From positions 3,546,001 to 3,610,000 of the forward strand of contig NC_015677.1 of assembly GCF_000215705.1 (NCBI RefSeq): DNA of 64,000 nucleotides, read 5' to 3'. Below are positions 53,333 through 63,780 of this stretch, in pieces (position 1 is the first letter of the stretch; every line of letters starts with the position of its first letter). The position numbers and the translations under genes are program-made. Below the pieces are notes generated by a model. It ran no database searches. It was not told the origin of the DNA and saw nothing but the letters and a program-made list of their open reading frames with translations. This stretch comes from Ramlibacter tataouinensis TTB310. GTDB lineage: Bacteria > Pseudomonadota > Gammaproteobacteria > Burkholderiales > Burkholderiaceae_C.

Positions 53333-55559
53333 CCTCTTTGGCGGCCGCCACTTGCCGGCGGGCGGCCCGTGCCCGCTCCACGGCCTGCCGCAGCATGGCC
53401 AGCAGCTGCTCCGGCGGACAGGGCTTGGACACCACCTCGAACTGCAGGCGCCCCGCCCGCTCCAGCTCCGCGCTGTAGCCGGTCATCAGCACGATGGGGA
53501 TCTGGTCCCCCTGCTGCCTCAGCCAGGACGCCAGGTCCAGCCCGCTGGTGCGCCCGGGCATGCGCATGTCGCTCAGCACGGCCTCGAAAGGCTCGCCGGC
53601 GGCCAGCAGGGCCCGGGCTTCATCGCCGCTGGCCACGTGGCGGACGGCATAGCCGGACTGCCGCAGCATGTCCTGGGTGACGGCCGCCAGCTCCAGGTTG
53701 TCCTCGACCAGAAGCAGCAGCCCGTCGCCGACGGACGATCCGGGGTCGGCGGCCTCCTGCCCGTCGCAGACCGCCTCCTGCGTCGTTGCGGCAGGCAGAC
53801 ACAGGCGCACCACGGTGCCGCGGCCAGGCTCGCTCTCGATCTCCGCCCTGCCCTGCGCCTGGGCCGCGAAGCCGTACACCTGGCTCAATCCCAGCCCGGT
53901 GCCGTGGCCCACCGGCTTGGTGGTGAAGAACGGCTCGAACACGCGGGCCATCACCTGGGGCTCAATCCCCTTTCCCGTGTCCGCCACCTCGATCACGGCC
54001 AGGCCTCCTGGCGCCGGGCGCGCGCGGAACGACAGCCGGCCGCCCTGCTCCATCGCATCGCGGGCGTTCACGGCCAGGTTGATGAGGGCCAGCTCGAACT
54101 CCGCGGGGTCGACCCGGACCAGCGGGGTTGCGGGGTCCACCTCGCAGCGCACCTCGATCCCGCCGTGCAGCGTGGGACGCACCAGGTCCATCAGGTCCGG
54201 CAACCGGTCCTGCAAACGGATCAGCTCCGGGCGCAGGGCCTGCCGGCGCGCGAAGGCCAGCAGCTGGCGCGTCAGCTTGGTGCCGGTGGCGACCGCCCGC
54301 TCGATGCCGGCCAGGGGCGTGCTGCCCTGCAGCTCGGGACGCTGGCGGCGCAGCAGGTGCACGTTGTTGCTCACCACCATCAGCAGGTTATTGAAGTCGT
54401 GGGCCACGCCGCCTGTGAGGTGGCCGATGGCCTCCAGCCGCTGGTTCTGCACCACGATGCGCTGCGCCTTTTCCGCCTCGGCCAGGGCATCCGCCACCCG
54501 CGCCTGCATCGCCTCGTTGGCGTCGCGGATGGACCGGCTGGCCGCCGCGAGCGCCCGCATGACCTTGTCGGTCTCCGCCAGTCCGGTGCCGGCCGGCTCG
54601 ACCGCGCCGCCTTGCCCGATGGCTTCGGAGGCCTGCGCCACCTGGCGCACCGGTCCGACCAGCTGGCGCGCCACCCACAGGGCGCCGGCCAGGGCCGCAG
54701 CCAGCAAGGCCAGCGACGCCAGCGCGAAAGCGCCCGCGGCATTGAGCGGCGATGTGATCTCCCGCAGGGGCACCCCGATGATGAACCCCCATCCGTACAC
54801 GCGCGACTTGCTGAACGAGGCCAGCACCGGGACTCCATCCAGGGAAACGGTGCGGAAAGCGCCTTCCTGCTGCTGGGCGAGCGCCTGCAGCATGGCGGGC
54901 GGCACCGTGCGGCCGACGATCTTCTCCGGGGCGATGCTGCGCGCGACGATGACGCCCCGGGTGTCGATGATCGAACCTATCCAGCGTTCAGGAAGGTTCT
55001 GGTCGCCCAGGACGGGCTGCAGGTGCGAGGCGAAGCCGCCCACGCTGAGGTAGTACAGGACGCGTCCGTCGCGCACCACCGGCACCTCGACCGCGAAGCT
55101 GTGCTGCTTGCCCAGCGGCGCCCAGTACAGGTCGGACACCAGGGTGGCCATCGGCCCTGCGCGCCGGCGCGCCTCTGCGAAGACGGTCCTGGGCAGCGCG
55201 GTTTCGCCGAACGGGCGGCGGGTGTTGAGCAGCTGCTGGCCGGACAGGTCGGACAGGACGATGACCGTGTCGTTCGCCGGCGCCATGGCCTGCGCATACT
55301 GGTGGAAGGCGGCCAGGTCGCCGCGTGTCAGGGTCGGCGAACCCGCCAGGGTGCGGACCAGGGTCTCGCGCTTGGCCAGCTCCCGCTCGACCACCAGGGC
55401 CATGGCCCTGGTGGCTTCGCGCATGGCACGCTGAAAGGCCGCCTGCTCTTCCTGGTAGACGTAGAAGATGGCGGCTGCGCTCGCCAGCAGGGCGGGCGCC
55501 ATGACGGCGACCACCAGGCTGACCAGGCGCGAGCGTAGGGATTTCGTGGAGCGGGACAT
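53325..55559 (-). CDS. Membrane-bound hybrid sensor histidine kinase (Cache-HK-REC)
   Basis: Inner-membrane sensor of 744 residues. A helix at about 13-33 leads to a large periplasmic Cache-like sensor domain (to about 270, including RWIGSIIDTRGVIVARS), then a second helix (AGAFALASLALLAAALAGALWV), a HAMP-like linker and coiled coil, the His kinase domain with His387 in GGVAHDFNNLL, the ATPase motifs ADTGKGIEP and GHGTGLGLSQVYG, and a receiver domain with Asp664 in AVLSDMRMPG. No separate response regulator is adjacent. Its signal is unknown. Confidence 0.94.
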   Translation of the reverse strand: MSRSTKSLRSRLVSLVVAVMAPALLASAAAIFYVYQEEQAAFQRAMREATRAMALVVERELAKRETLVRTLAGSPTLTRGDLAAFHQYAQAMAPANDTVIVLSDLSGQQLLNTRRPFGETALPRTVFAEARRRAGPMATLVSDLYWAPLGKQHSFAVEVPVVRDGRVLYYLSVGGFASHLQPVLGDQNLPERWIGSIIDTRGVIVARSIAPEKIVGRTVPPAMLQALAQQQEGAFRTVSLDGVPVLASFSKSRVYGWGFIIGVPLREITSPLNAAGAFALASLALLAAALAGALWVARQLVGPVRQVAQASEAIGQGGAVEPAGTGLAETDKVMRALAAASRSIRDANEAMQARVADALAEAEKAQRIVVQNQRLEAIGHLTGGVAHDFNNLLMVVSNNVHLLRRQRPELQGSTPLAGIERAVATGTKLTRQLLAFARRQALRPELIRLQDRLPDLMDLVRPTLHGGIEVRCEVDPATPLVRVDPAEFELALINLAVNARDAMEQGGRLSFRARPAPGGLAVIEVADTGKGIEPQVMARVFEPFFTTKPVGHGTGLGLSQVYGFAAQAQGRAEIESEPGRGTVVRLCLPAATTQEAVCDGQEAADPGSSVGDGLLLLVEDNLELAAVTQDMLRQSGYAVRHVASGDEARALLAAGEPFEAVLSDMRMPGRTSGLDLASWLRQQGDQIPIVLMTGYSAELERAGRLQFEVVSKPCPPEQLLAMLRQAVERARAARRQVAAAKEAK

Positions 55560-55638
55560 GCGAGCCGGGCATTGTCGCCCGAACTCGGCAGTCCGGTGGC
55601 GCAGAAGGTCAGGCCCCGGCCCTCAGGGGCCCCGGCCC

Positions 55639-55854
55639 TCAGGCGCCGGAAGGACGCTCGCTGCGCGAGGAGGTGCCGCGGCTGCCCAGGTGCTGGCTCA
55701 CGCGGTCGGCACGGTCGCCGACGGCGGCCACCGCCTCCTTCACCCGCTTTTCGCTCACGTTGAAGTAGCGGGCCCAGACACAGAGTTCGTATTCCTGCTT
55801 GACGTCGATGCGGTCGCGGCTGGTGGCCTCGGGCCGGTTCTGTGCGAACAACAT
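55639..55854 (-). CDS. DUF3606-family small protein
   Basis: Cytoplasmic protein of 71 residues. The segment RDRIDVKQEYELCVWARYF followed by VSEKRVKEAVAAVGDRAD is the DUF3606 pattern, in which a helix-turn-helix-like fold has been suggested; function unknown. The tail is polar and Ser/Arg-rich. It stands alone between the kinase and pcaF, on the minus strand. Confidence 0.85.
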   Translation of the reverse strand: MLFAQNRPEATSRDRIDVKQEYELCVWARYFNVSEKRVKEAVAAVGDRADRVSQHLGSRGTSSRSERPSGA

Positions 55855-55939
55855 GCGTGTGCTCCCTGCAATTCAAAAGACTGACGCGATGCTAGGGAGC
55901 CGGGCGCGGCCCCGGTGTAGGACGCCGTGCCGCCGAGGC

Positions 55940-57145
<1,206 letters not shown>

Positions 57146-57164
57146 GTCGAAGTCTCCCAGGCAG

Positions 57165-57809
57165 TCAACCCGCCCTGATGGGCAGGCCGACCAGTCGTTC
57201 CAGTTCGGTGCGCGACAGGCCGTCCACGCAATCGATGAGCTGCAGGCCGGCCGGCGAGCAGGCAAGCGTAGCAAGGTCCGTGTAGATGCGCTTGACGCAG
57301 GCCACCCCGGTCAGCGGGTAGGTGCAGCGCTGCACGACCTTGCTGGCGCCCTGCTTGGTCAGCAGGTCCATCATCACCCAGGTCTGGCGCGCGCCTACGG
57401 CCAGGTCCATGGCACCGCCCACCGCCGGGATGGCGCCGGGCTCGCCGGTGTGCCAGTTGGCCAGGTCGCCGCCGGCCGAGACCTGGAAGGCGCCCAGCAC
57501 GCAGATGTCCAGGTGGCCGCCGCGCATCATGGCGAAGCTGTCGGCATGGTGGAAGTAGGCGCCGCCCGGCAGCAGCGTCACCGGCTGCTTGCCGGCGTTG
57601 ATGAGGTCGTAGTCCTCCTGGCCCGCGGCCGGCGCCGGGCCCATGCCCAGGATGCCGTTCTCGCTGTGCAGGACGACCTCGCTGCCTTCCGGCAGGTGGT
57701 TGGCCACCAGCGTGGGCATGCCTATGCCCAGGTTGACGACCGCGCCGTCGTGGATGTCCTGCGCCACGCGGCGCGCCAACTGGTCCTTGCTGCGTCGTTG
57801 CCAGCTCAT
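57165..57809 (-). CDS. pcaJ: 3-oxoadipate CoA-transferase subunit B
   Basis: Beta subunit of the CoA-transferase that activates 3-oxoadipate with succinyl-CoA. It has 214 residues. The catalytic glutamate is in HSENGILGMGPAP, and the family start is VAQDIHDGAVVNLGIGMPT. One base separates it from pcaI, so expression is coupled. An acetoacetate (Sco) transferase is possible by sequence alone, but adjacency to pcaF argues for 3-oxoadipate. Confidence 0.93.
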   Translation of the reverse strand: MSWQRRSKDQLARRVAQDIHDGAVVNLGIGMPTLVANHLPEGSEVVLHSENGILGMGPAPAAGQEDYDLINAGKQPVTLLPGGAYFHHADSFAMMRGGHLDICVLGAFQVSAGGDLANWHTGEPGAIPAVGGAMDLAVGARQTWVMMDLLTKQGASKVVQRCTYPLTGVACVKRIYTDLATLACSPAGLQLIDCVDGLSRTELERLVGLPIRAG

Positions 57810-57810
57810 C

Positions 57811-58515
57811 TCAGTCCGCCCGCTTGATGAAGCCGCCGGCCTGGGTGCGGGTGCGCGGGATGCGCACCACCTGGCTGACGAAGATGCCGGGCGTGACCAC
57901 GGCCTCGGGGTCCAGCGCGCCGAGCTCGACGATCTCGTGCACCGTCGCCACGGTGCGCCGGGCGGCCATGGCCATCACCGGACCGAAGTTGCGCGCCGCC
58001 TTGCGGTAGGTCAGGTTGCCCCAGCGGTCGCCGCGCTCGGCCTTGATCAGGGCCAGGTCGGCATGGATGGGGTATTCCAGCACGTGCATGCGGCCGTCGA
58101 TCTCGCGCACCTCCTTGCCCTGCGCCAGCGGCGTGCCGTAGCCGGTGGGCGTGAAGAAGCCGCCGATGCCGGCCCCGGCGGCGCGGATGCGTTCGGCCAG
58201 GTTGCCCTGGGGCACCAGTTCCAGCTCGATCCTGCCGTCGCGGTAGAGGGCGTCGAAGACGTGGCTGTCGGCCTGCCGGGGGAAGCTGCAGATGATCTTG
58301 CGCACCCGGCCGGCCTTGAGCAGCGCGGCCAGGCCGGTGTCGCCGTTGCCTGCGTTGTTGTTGACCACGGTGAGGTCGCGCGCGCCTTGCGCGAGCAGGC
58401 CGTCGATCAGCTCGCCCGGGATGCCCGCGGTGCCGAAGCCGCCGATCATCACCGTCGCGCCGTCGCGCGTGCCGGCCAGCGCCTGCCCGATCGAGGGTGC
58501 GATCTTGTCGATCAT
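57811..58515 (-). CDS. pcaI: 3-oxoadipate CoA-transferase subunit A
   Basis: Alpha subunit of the same CoA-transferase, 234 residues. Landmarks are GATVMIGGFGTAGIPGELID, NNNAGNGDTGLAALL and FFTPTGYGTPLAQGKE. It forms a heterotetramer with PcaJ, whose gene starts one base after this one. It lies 12 bases after the TRAP permease gene, so catabolism and uptake appear to be one transcript. Confidence 0.93.
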   Translation of the reverse strand: MIDKIAPSIGQALAGTRDGATVMIGGFGTAGIPGELIDGLLAQGARDLTVVNNNAGNGDTGLAALLKAGRVRKIICSFPRQADSHVFDALYRDGRIELELVPQGNLAERIRAAGAGIGGFFTPTGYGTPLAQGKEVREIDGRMHVLEYPIHADLALIKAERGDRWGNLTYRKAARNFGPVMAMAARRTVATVHEIVELGALDPEAVVTPGIFVSQVVRIPRTRTQAGGFIKRAD

Positions 58516-58527
58516 GTGCTTGCCGGG

Positions 58528-60561
58528 TCAGGCCGTCTGGGGTTGCGGCCACAGGTACTGCACCGCCAGCACGGCCATCACCAGCGCGATCCCCACCAGG
58601 TCGGCCATCCTCGTCGGATAGGCCAGCGCGAAACCGGCCACGATCAGCAGCGTGCGTTCGATGCGGCTGGCGCGGCGCAGGGCCCAGCCCTGGAAGCCGG
58701 CGGCCAGCGCCGCGATGCCGATCGCCGCCGTCACGGTGACCTCGGCGATCAGCCACCAGTCGGCGGTGGCGAGTGCCTTCGTCGAGCCCATCAGCAGCAG
58801 CCCGTAGCCAGCAGGATCCAGCACGAACATGAAGGGCAGCAGAAAAGCCGGCACCGTGTACTTCCAGCACTGCAGCGTGGTCCTGTACGGGTCGCCTCCG
58901 GTGATGGCGGCTGCGGCGAAGGGCGACAGCGCGGTCGGCGGCGACACCTCCGACAGGACGGCGTAGTAGAAGATGAACATGTGCGCCGCGTACTCCGGCA
59001 CGCCCAGCTTGATCAGCGCGGGCGCGGCGATCACGGCACAGATGATGTACGAGGCGGTGACCGGCACCGCCAGGCCGACGATCCACACCACCAGTGCGGT
59101 GAAGACGGCGGTGAGCAGCAGCGAGCCGCCGGCGTAGTCGATCACGATGGAGCTGAACTTCAGGCCCAGGCCGGTCAACGTGACCACGCCGACGATGATG
59201 CCGGCGCCGGCGCAGGTGGCCGCCACGTTCAGCACGCCGATGGAGCCGCCCTCCAGCGCCTTGACCAGAGGCGAGCGGGCCAGCTTGCGGCCGGTGCCGC
59301 CGCCGCGGAAGATGTCGTACGGGATCAGTGCCGTGTCGCGCCGCACGAAGCTGGTGGCCAGCGACACCACCGTCGCCCAGAACACCGACATCACGGGCGA
59401 GAAACCCCACAGCATGAAGACCACGATGGAGATCAGCGACAGGAAGTGGAACCAGTACTTGCGCGTGAGGTTCCAGACCGAGTCGACCTGCTCGAACACG
59501 GCCTCGTGCATGCCGTACTTGCGCGCATCGATCTCCACCATCAGGAACAGCGCGAAGTAGAAGAGGACGGTGGGAATCACCGCCATCAGCAGCACGTCGA
59601 GATAGGAGATCTTGAGGAACTCGGCGATCAGGAAGGCCGCCGCCCCCAGCACGGGCGGCGAGATGATGGCGCCCAGGCCGCCGGCGGACAGCAGTCCCCC
59701 GGCCGCGTTTTTCTCGTAGCCGACCTTCTGCAGCATCGGATACGCGACGGAGCCGAGCGTCACGGTAGTGGCCACGCCGGACCCGGAGGGACCGCCCAGC
59801 AGGAAGGAGGCCAGCACCACCGTGCGCCCGGCGCCCGTGGGCTTGCCGCCCATCGCGGAGAAGGAGAAGTCCAGGTAGAACTTCCCGGCGCCGGAGTACT
59901 GCAGGAAGGCGCCGAAGATGGTGAACAGGATGATGAGGGTGGACGACACGTCCAGCGCCACGCCGAAGATGCCCTCCAGCGTCATGTACATCACCCCGAT
60001 CAGGCGGCCGACTTCGTAGCCCTTGTGCGTCCAGGGCGCAGGCAGCCACGGCCCCCCCAGCGCGTAGGCCAGGAAGGCGGCGCAGATGATGGGCATGATC
60101 CAGCCGGAGGTGCGGCGCATCGCCTCCAGCACCAGCACGATCAGGATCACGCCGAAGAAGATGTCCCAGGGCAGCGGGGTCGTGTTGCGGTCGGTGAGAT
60201 CGTCGCCGCCCTGGATCAGGTAATAGGCGACCGCGATCGAAGCGAGCGCGGCGATCCAGTCCCACCACATGATGCGGTGGCGGAAGCGCCGCGCGACGGG
60301 GAACACCAGGAAGCACAGGAACAGCACGAAAGCCAGGTGCGTGGCGCGCAGCGTCTGCGCGGGCACGATCGTGTACGCGGAATACAGGTGGTATGCCGAC
60401 ATGGCGACGGCCACCAGCGTGACGAAGGCGGCCAGCCAGCCCTTGAGCCTGTTGGCCGCGCCCTCCTCCTGCTCGATGTAATCCTCGGCCTTGCGCAGCG
60501 CCGCCGCGTCGATGTCGGCGCTGAGCTGGGCCCGCTCTGCCTGGTGCTGGTGTTCCGTCAT
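58528..60561 (-). CDS. TRAP transporter fused permease (small plus large subunit)
   Basis: Inner-membrane secondary transporter of 677 residues in which the 4-helix (DctQ-like) and 12-helix (DctM-like) parts are fused, the form that works with TAXI binding proteins. About 16 helices are visible. Family segments are FTIFGAFLQYSGAGKFYLDF, LGGPSGSGVATTVTLGSVAYP, and YEKNAAGGLLSAGGLGAIIS followed by PPVLGAAAFLIAEFL. It starts four bases after the binding-protein gene. The substrate is probably an organic acid tied to the beta-ketoadipate pathway. Confidence 0.92.
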   Translation of the reverse strand: MTEHQHQAERAQLSADIDAAALRKAEDYIEQEEGAANRLKGWLAAFVTLVAVAMSAYHLYSAYTIVPAQTLRATHLAFVLFLCFLVFPVARRFRHRIMWWDWIAALASIAVAYYLIQGGDDLTDRNTTPLPWDIFFGVILIVLVLEAMRRTSGWIMPIICAAFLAYALGGPWLPAPWTHKGYEVGRLIGVMYMTLEGIFGVALDVSSTLIILFTIFGAFLQYSGAGKFYLDFSFSAMGGKPTGAGRTVVLASFLLGGPSGSGVATTVTLGSVAYPMLQKVGYEKNAAGGLLSAGGLGAIISPPVLGAAAFLIAEFLKISYLDVLLMAVIPTVLFYFALFLMVEIDARKYGMHEAVFEQVDSVWNLTRKYWFHFLSLISIVVFMLWGFSPVMSVFWATVVSLATSFVRRDTALIPYDIFRGGGTGRKLARSPLVKALEGGSIGVLNVAATCAGAGIIVGVVTLTGLGLKFSSIVIDYAGGSLLLTAVFTALVVWIVGLAVPVTASYIICAVIAAPALIKLGVPEYAAHMFIFYYAVLSEVSPPTALSPFAAAAITGGDPYRTTLQCWKYTVPAFLLPFMFVLDPAGYGLLLMGSTKALATADWWLIAEVTVTAAIGIAALAAGFQGWALRRASRIERTLLIVAGFALAYPTRMADLVGIALVMAVLAVQYLWPQPQTA

Positions 60562-60565
60562 GCGG

Positions 60566-61525
60566 TCAGTTCAGCTTGATGCCTTTTTCCGCGAAGTACT
60601 TGACCGCGCCCGGATGCCACGGGATCGGCGAGGCTTCCTTCTTCTGGTTCTCGTACTTGAAGTTCTCGGCTTCCTTGTGCACCGCCACCATGTCCGCCTT
60701 CTTGTCGAAGATGGTCTTGACGATGTTGTAGGCGGTCTTCTCGTCCATGTTCTGGTGCGCGACCAGGATGTTCATGACGGTGGCCTGCTTGTTGTCGCCG
60801 TCCATGCCCTTGTAGACGTCCTTGGGGATGGTGTCCTGCACGTACAGGTTGCCGTATTTCTTGTTCATGGCGGGAACCAGCTCGGCGTGGTCGATCATCT
60901 TGAGCTTGGTGCCGGGCGTGTTGGCCAGGTCGGACACCGCCGCCGTCGGCAGGCCGCCGACCCAGAAGAAGGCGTCGATCTTGCCGTCCTTCAGCGCGTT
61001 GACGGACTCGGCGACCGAGAGGCGCTCGCGCTTCATGTCCTTGTCCTTGTCCAGGCCGGCGGCCTCGATCAGGCGGAAGGCCATGACTTCGGTCGCGCTG
61101 CCGGGGGAGCCGGTGGACACCCGCTTGCCTTTGAGGTCGCCGAACTTGTTGACGCCCTTGCCCTCGATGCTGACCAGGTGCATGCGGTTGGGGTACAGCA
61201 CCATCAGCGTGCTCACCGGCACCTTGTTGCCCTTGAACTTGTCCTCGCCTTGCAGCGCGTCCAGCGCGGCGTCGCTCATCGAGAAGCCGACGTAGGGCTT
61301 GCCGCTGCCGATCAGCTTGAGGTTGTCGACCGAGCCGCCGGTCACTTCGGCCGTGGCCTGCATGCCGGGCACGTGCTTGGACAGCACGGCCGCCAGGCCG
61401 CCGCCCATGGGGTAGTACACGCCGCCGGTGCCGCCGGTGGCGATCGAGATGTTCTGCGCCTGGACGGCGAACGCCAGGCCGAGACCGGCGAGCAGACCGA
61501 GGAACACGGTTCTGATGGGCTTCAT
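60566..61525 (-). CDS. TAXI-family TRAP transporter solute-binding protein
   Basis: Periplasmic receptor for the TRAP permease, 319 residues. A signal peptide ends near AVQAQN (residue 24) and the mature start NISIATGGTGGVYYPMGGGL is the TAXI hallmark. Further family segments are FGDLKGKRVSTGSPGSATEV and DAFFWVGGLPTAAVSDLA. The start MKPIRTVFLGLL is chosen for the signal peptide; the longer frame is not supported. First gene of the TRAP-pcaIJF set. Confidence 0.92.
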   Translation of the reverse strand: MKPIRTVFLGLLAGLGLAFAVQAQNISIATGGTGGVYYPMGGGLAAVLSKHVPGMQATAEVTGGSVDNLKLIGSGKPYVGFSMSDAALDALQGEDKFKGNKVPVSTLMVLYPNRMHLVSIEGKGVNKFGDLKGKRVSTGSPGSATEVMAFRLIEAAGLDKDKDMKRERLSVAESVNALKDGKIDAFFWVGGLPTAAVSDLANTPGTKLKMIDHAELVPAMNKKYGNLYVQDTIPKDVYKGMDGDNKQATVMNILVAHQNMDEKTAYNIVKTIFDKKADMVAVHKEAENFKYENQKKEASPIPWHPGAVKYFAEKGIKLN

Positions 61526-61668
61526 GGTTGTCTCCGAATAAGAAAGTTCCCTGGGCCCGGAAGAGGCGGGCGGGGGCCGGCCCATTCTGGCAGCGGGGGT
61601 CCCCGCGGTCTCTACAGACTTTCCAGCAGTCCGCAGGAGCGGCCGGGCCGGCGTGCTAACCTGAAACC

Positions 61669-62100
61669 ATGTTCAGCCCGTCCCAGGAAGACGTGCGCCG
61701 CTTCTTCTGCGGCGTGCATGCCAAGGCCCGCGCCGGCCAGCCGCTGGATGCTCTTGAGACGTTGGCCAGCCAGTGGCTGCTGGAGCACCCCGAGTACGAC
61801 CCCGACCTGGCCGACGCCGAGGCAGCCGTGGCCCGCGTGTATGACGGGAGCCAGAGCCAGGCCAATCCCTTCCTGCATCTGTCCATGCACCTGTCGATCA
61901 GCGAGCAGTGCTCCATCGACCAGCCGCGCGGCATCCGCCAGGCCGTCGAGCTGCTGGCCGCGCGCCGCAACTCCCTGCACGACGCGCACCACGAGGCCAT
62001 GGAATGCCTGGGCCAGATGCTGTGGGAAAGCCAGCGCGCCGGCCGGCCGCCCGACGGTCAGGCCTACATCGCCTGCGTGCAGCGCCGGGCCACGAAATGA
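61669..62100 (+). CDS. DUF1841-family protein
   Basis: Cytoplasmic helical protein of 143 residues beginning MFSPSQEDVRRFF, the DUF1841 start. Conserved segments are NPFLHLSMHLSISEQCSID and a His-rich patch HDAHHEAMECLGQMLWE, which could hold a metal. Function unknown. It stands alone and is followed by a strong terminator. Confidence 0.88.
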   Translation: MFSPSQEDVRRFFCGVHAKARAGQPLDALETLASQWLLEHPEYDPDLADAEAAVARVYDGSQSQANPFLHLSMHLSISEQCSIDQPRGIRQAVELLAARRNSLHDAHHEAMECLGQMLWESQRAGRPPDGQAYIACVQRRATK

Positions 62101-62111
62101 ACCCACCAAGG

Positions 62112-62140
62112 ACAAGGCCCGCTTGAGCGGGCCTTGTTTT
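62112..62140 (+). terminator. Rho-independent terminator after the DUF1841 gene
   Basis: ACAAGGCCCGC (62112-62122) pairs with GCGGGCCTTGT (62127-62137) around TTGA, with a TTTT run. It lies 12 bases after the stop, between convergent genes. On the minus strand the following bases are not T-rich, so it mainly serves the plus strand. Confidence 0.9.
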
Positions 62141-62159
62141 CACTTCCGTCCGAAGGACG

Positions 62160-62852
62160 TTATCGGAACTTGTCTTCCGGCTGCGTCCTCAGCTCGCCGT
62201 CCAGCGAGCCGATGTAGTTGGCCAGGGCCTTGAGCTCGGCGTTGCTGAACTGCTTGGAGATGGCGCCCATGACGCCGTTGTTGCGGCCCAGGACCGGGTT
62301 GTTCTCGGTCTTGTACGACTTGAGCGCGACGAACAGGTAATCCGCATGCTGGCCCGCGATCTTGGGATAGGTCGGATCGATGGGCTTGGAGTAGTTGGCG
62401 CCGTGGCAGGAGGCGCAGGCCGCCTTCTGCAGCAGCGCGGCGACTTGGGCGTTGGGCTGCGGCACCGCCGCGTCCACGGGCTTGGCGCCCTGGCGCTCGT
62501 AGTAGGCGGCGATCTCGCCCATCTCCTGCTCGGACAGGATGTTGCCGATGCTGCGCATGGTCGGGTGCTTGCGGTCGCCGGTCTTGTAGGCATTGAGCGC
62601 GGCCACGATGTACTTGGCGCTCTGGCCCGAGATCATGGGCACCTTGTAGACCTCGGGGAAGCTGGCCTGGTAGCCCTGGATGCCGTGGCAGCCGATGCAC
62701 TGGGCGACCTTGGCCTCGATCGACTGGGCGCCCCCGCCGGAAGGACCCGACTGCGTGGCCCCCGGCGCCTGGGTGGAGGCCGCAGGCGCCTGCGCGTACA
62801 CGGTCGCTGAGGCGACAAGCAGGGCGAACAACGAGGCGAACAGCTTGGTCAT
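62160..62852 (-). CDS. Diheme cytochrome c (c4-like)
   Basis: Periplasmic electron carrier of 230 residues from the ATG at 62852 (MTKLFAS), with a signal peptide ending near VYAQ. Two heme-binding motifs are present, CIGCH and CASCH, each with a later Met that can be the sixth ligand (VPMISGQSA, NNGVMGAISKQF), giving two cytochrome c domains. It probably feeds electrons to a terminal oxidase such as the aa3 enzyme encoded nearby. A consensus TATAAT lies upstream. Confidence 0.92.
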   Translation of the reverse strand: MTKLFASLFALLVASATVYAQAPAASTQAPGATQSGPSGGGAQSIEAKVAQCIGCHGIQGYQASFPEVYKVPMISGQSAKYIVAALNAYKTGDRKHPTMRSIGNILSEQEMGEIAAYYERQGAKPVDAAVPQPNAQVAALLQKAACASCHGANYSKPIDPTYPKIAGQHADYLFVALKSYKTENNPVLGRNNGVMGAISKQFSNAELKALANYIGSLDGELRTQPEDKFR

Positions 62853-62884
62853 TTTTGCGAGCACAATCGTCAAATCAACCTGCG

Positions 62885-62890
62885 ATTATA
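62885..62890 (-). promoter_or_regulatory. Consensus -10 element (TATAAT) for the cytochrome c gene
   Basis: TATAAT on the minus strand, 32 bases before the start codon, in otherwise GC-rich DNA. The 5' leader that would follow (CGCAGGTTGATTTG) is like that of the DUF2244 gene. No clear -35 element. Confidence 0.5.
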
Positions 62891-62927
62891 TGGCTCGTCA
62901 TTCGGCGTGCCGCCTCCCGTACCGCCC

Positions 62928-63770
62928 ATGAAATTCCAAGGCTCCCAGAACTACGTCGCCACCCAGGACCTGATGCTGGCCGTCAACGCGGCCATCACGC
63001 TCAAGCGGCCGCTGCTGGTCAAGGGCGAGCCCGGCACCGGCAAGACCATGCTGGCCGAGGAGGTGGCGCAGGCGCTGGGCATGCCGCTGCTGCAGTGGCA
63101 CATCAAGTCCACCACCAAGGCGCAACAGGGCCTGTACGAGTACGACGCGGTGAGCCGGCTGCGCGACAGCCAGCTGGGCGACGAGAAGGTCAAGGACATC
63201 CACAACTACATCGTCAAGGGCGTGCTGTGGCAGGCCTTCACCGCGGAGCAGCCGGTGGCGCTGCTGATCGACGAGATCGACAAGGCCGACATCGAATTCC
63301 CCAACGACCTGCTGCGCGAGCTCGACCGCATGGAGTTCTACGTCTACGAGACGCGCGAACTGGTCAAGGCCCGGCACCGGCCGCTGGTGTTCATCACCTC
63401 CAACAACGAGAAGGAGCTGCCCGACGCCTTCCTGCGCCGCTGCTTCTTCCACTACATCAAGTTCCCCGATGCCGACACCATGCGGCGGATCGTCGACGTG
63501 CACTTCCCCGGCCTGAAGAAGGAGCTGCTCGCCGCGGCGATGAAGACCTTCTACGACGTGCGCAACCTGCCCGGCCTGAAGAAGAAGCCCTCCACCAGCG
63601 AGCTGCTGGACTGGCTCAAGCTGCTGGTGGCCGAGGACATCCCGCTGGAGGCGCTGCAAAGCAAGGAGGACAAGGTCGCCGTGCCGCCGCTGGTGGGCGC
63701 CCTGCTGAAGAACGAGCAGGACGTGACCCTGTTCGAGAAGCTGGTGTTCATGCAGCGGCACAACCGCTGA
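62928..63770 (+). CDS. MoxR-family AAA ATPase
   Basis: AAA+ ATPase of 280 residues, cytoplasmic chaperone type. Walker A is GEPGTGKTMLAEEVA, Walker B LLIDEIDKAD, and sensor 1 FITSNNEKELPDAFLRRC. MoxR proteins usually work with a von Willebrand factor A protein encoded just downstream; here a small membrane gene follows and a VWA gene may start beyond the window edge. ATG 62928 begins KFQGSQNYVATQDLM; an upstream GTG is less likely. Confidence 0.93.
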   Translation: MKFQGSQNYVATQDLMLAVNAAITLKRPLLVKGEPGTGKTMLAEEVAQALGMPLLQWHIKSTTKAQQGLYEYDAVSRLRDSQLGDEKVKDIHNYIVKGVLWQAFTAEQPVALLIDEIDKADIEFPNDLLRELDRMEFYVYETRELVKARHRPLVFITSNNEKELPDAFLRRCFFHYIKFPDADTMRRIVDVHFPGLKKELLAAAMKTFYDVRNLPGLKKKPSTSELLDWLKLLVAEDIPLEALQSKEDKVAVPPLVGALLKNEQDVTLFEKLVFMQRHNR

Positions 63771-63780
63771 AGGACGTGCC

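Noticed and set aside
57165..58515. Acetoacetate (succinyl-CoA:3-ketoacid) CoA-transferase
   Set aside because: The sequence alone allows it, but the adjacent PcaF-type thiolase makes 3-oxoadipate the better substrate.
57643..60579. A plus-strand open frame of nearly 980 codons opposite the TRAP and pca genes
   Set aside because: It is antisense to five well-recognised genes, and its translation is His/Gln/Arg-rich without any known domain.
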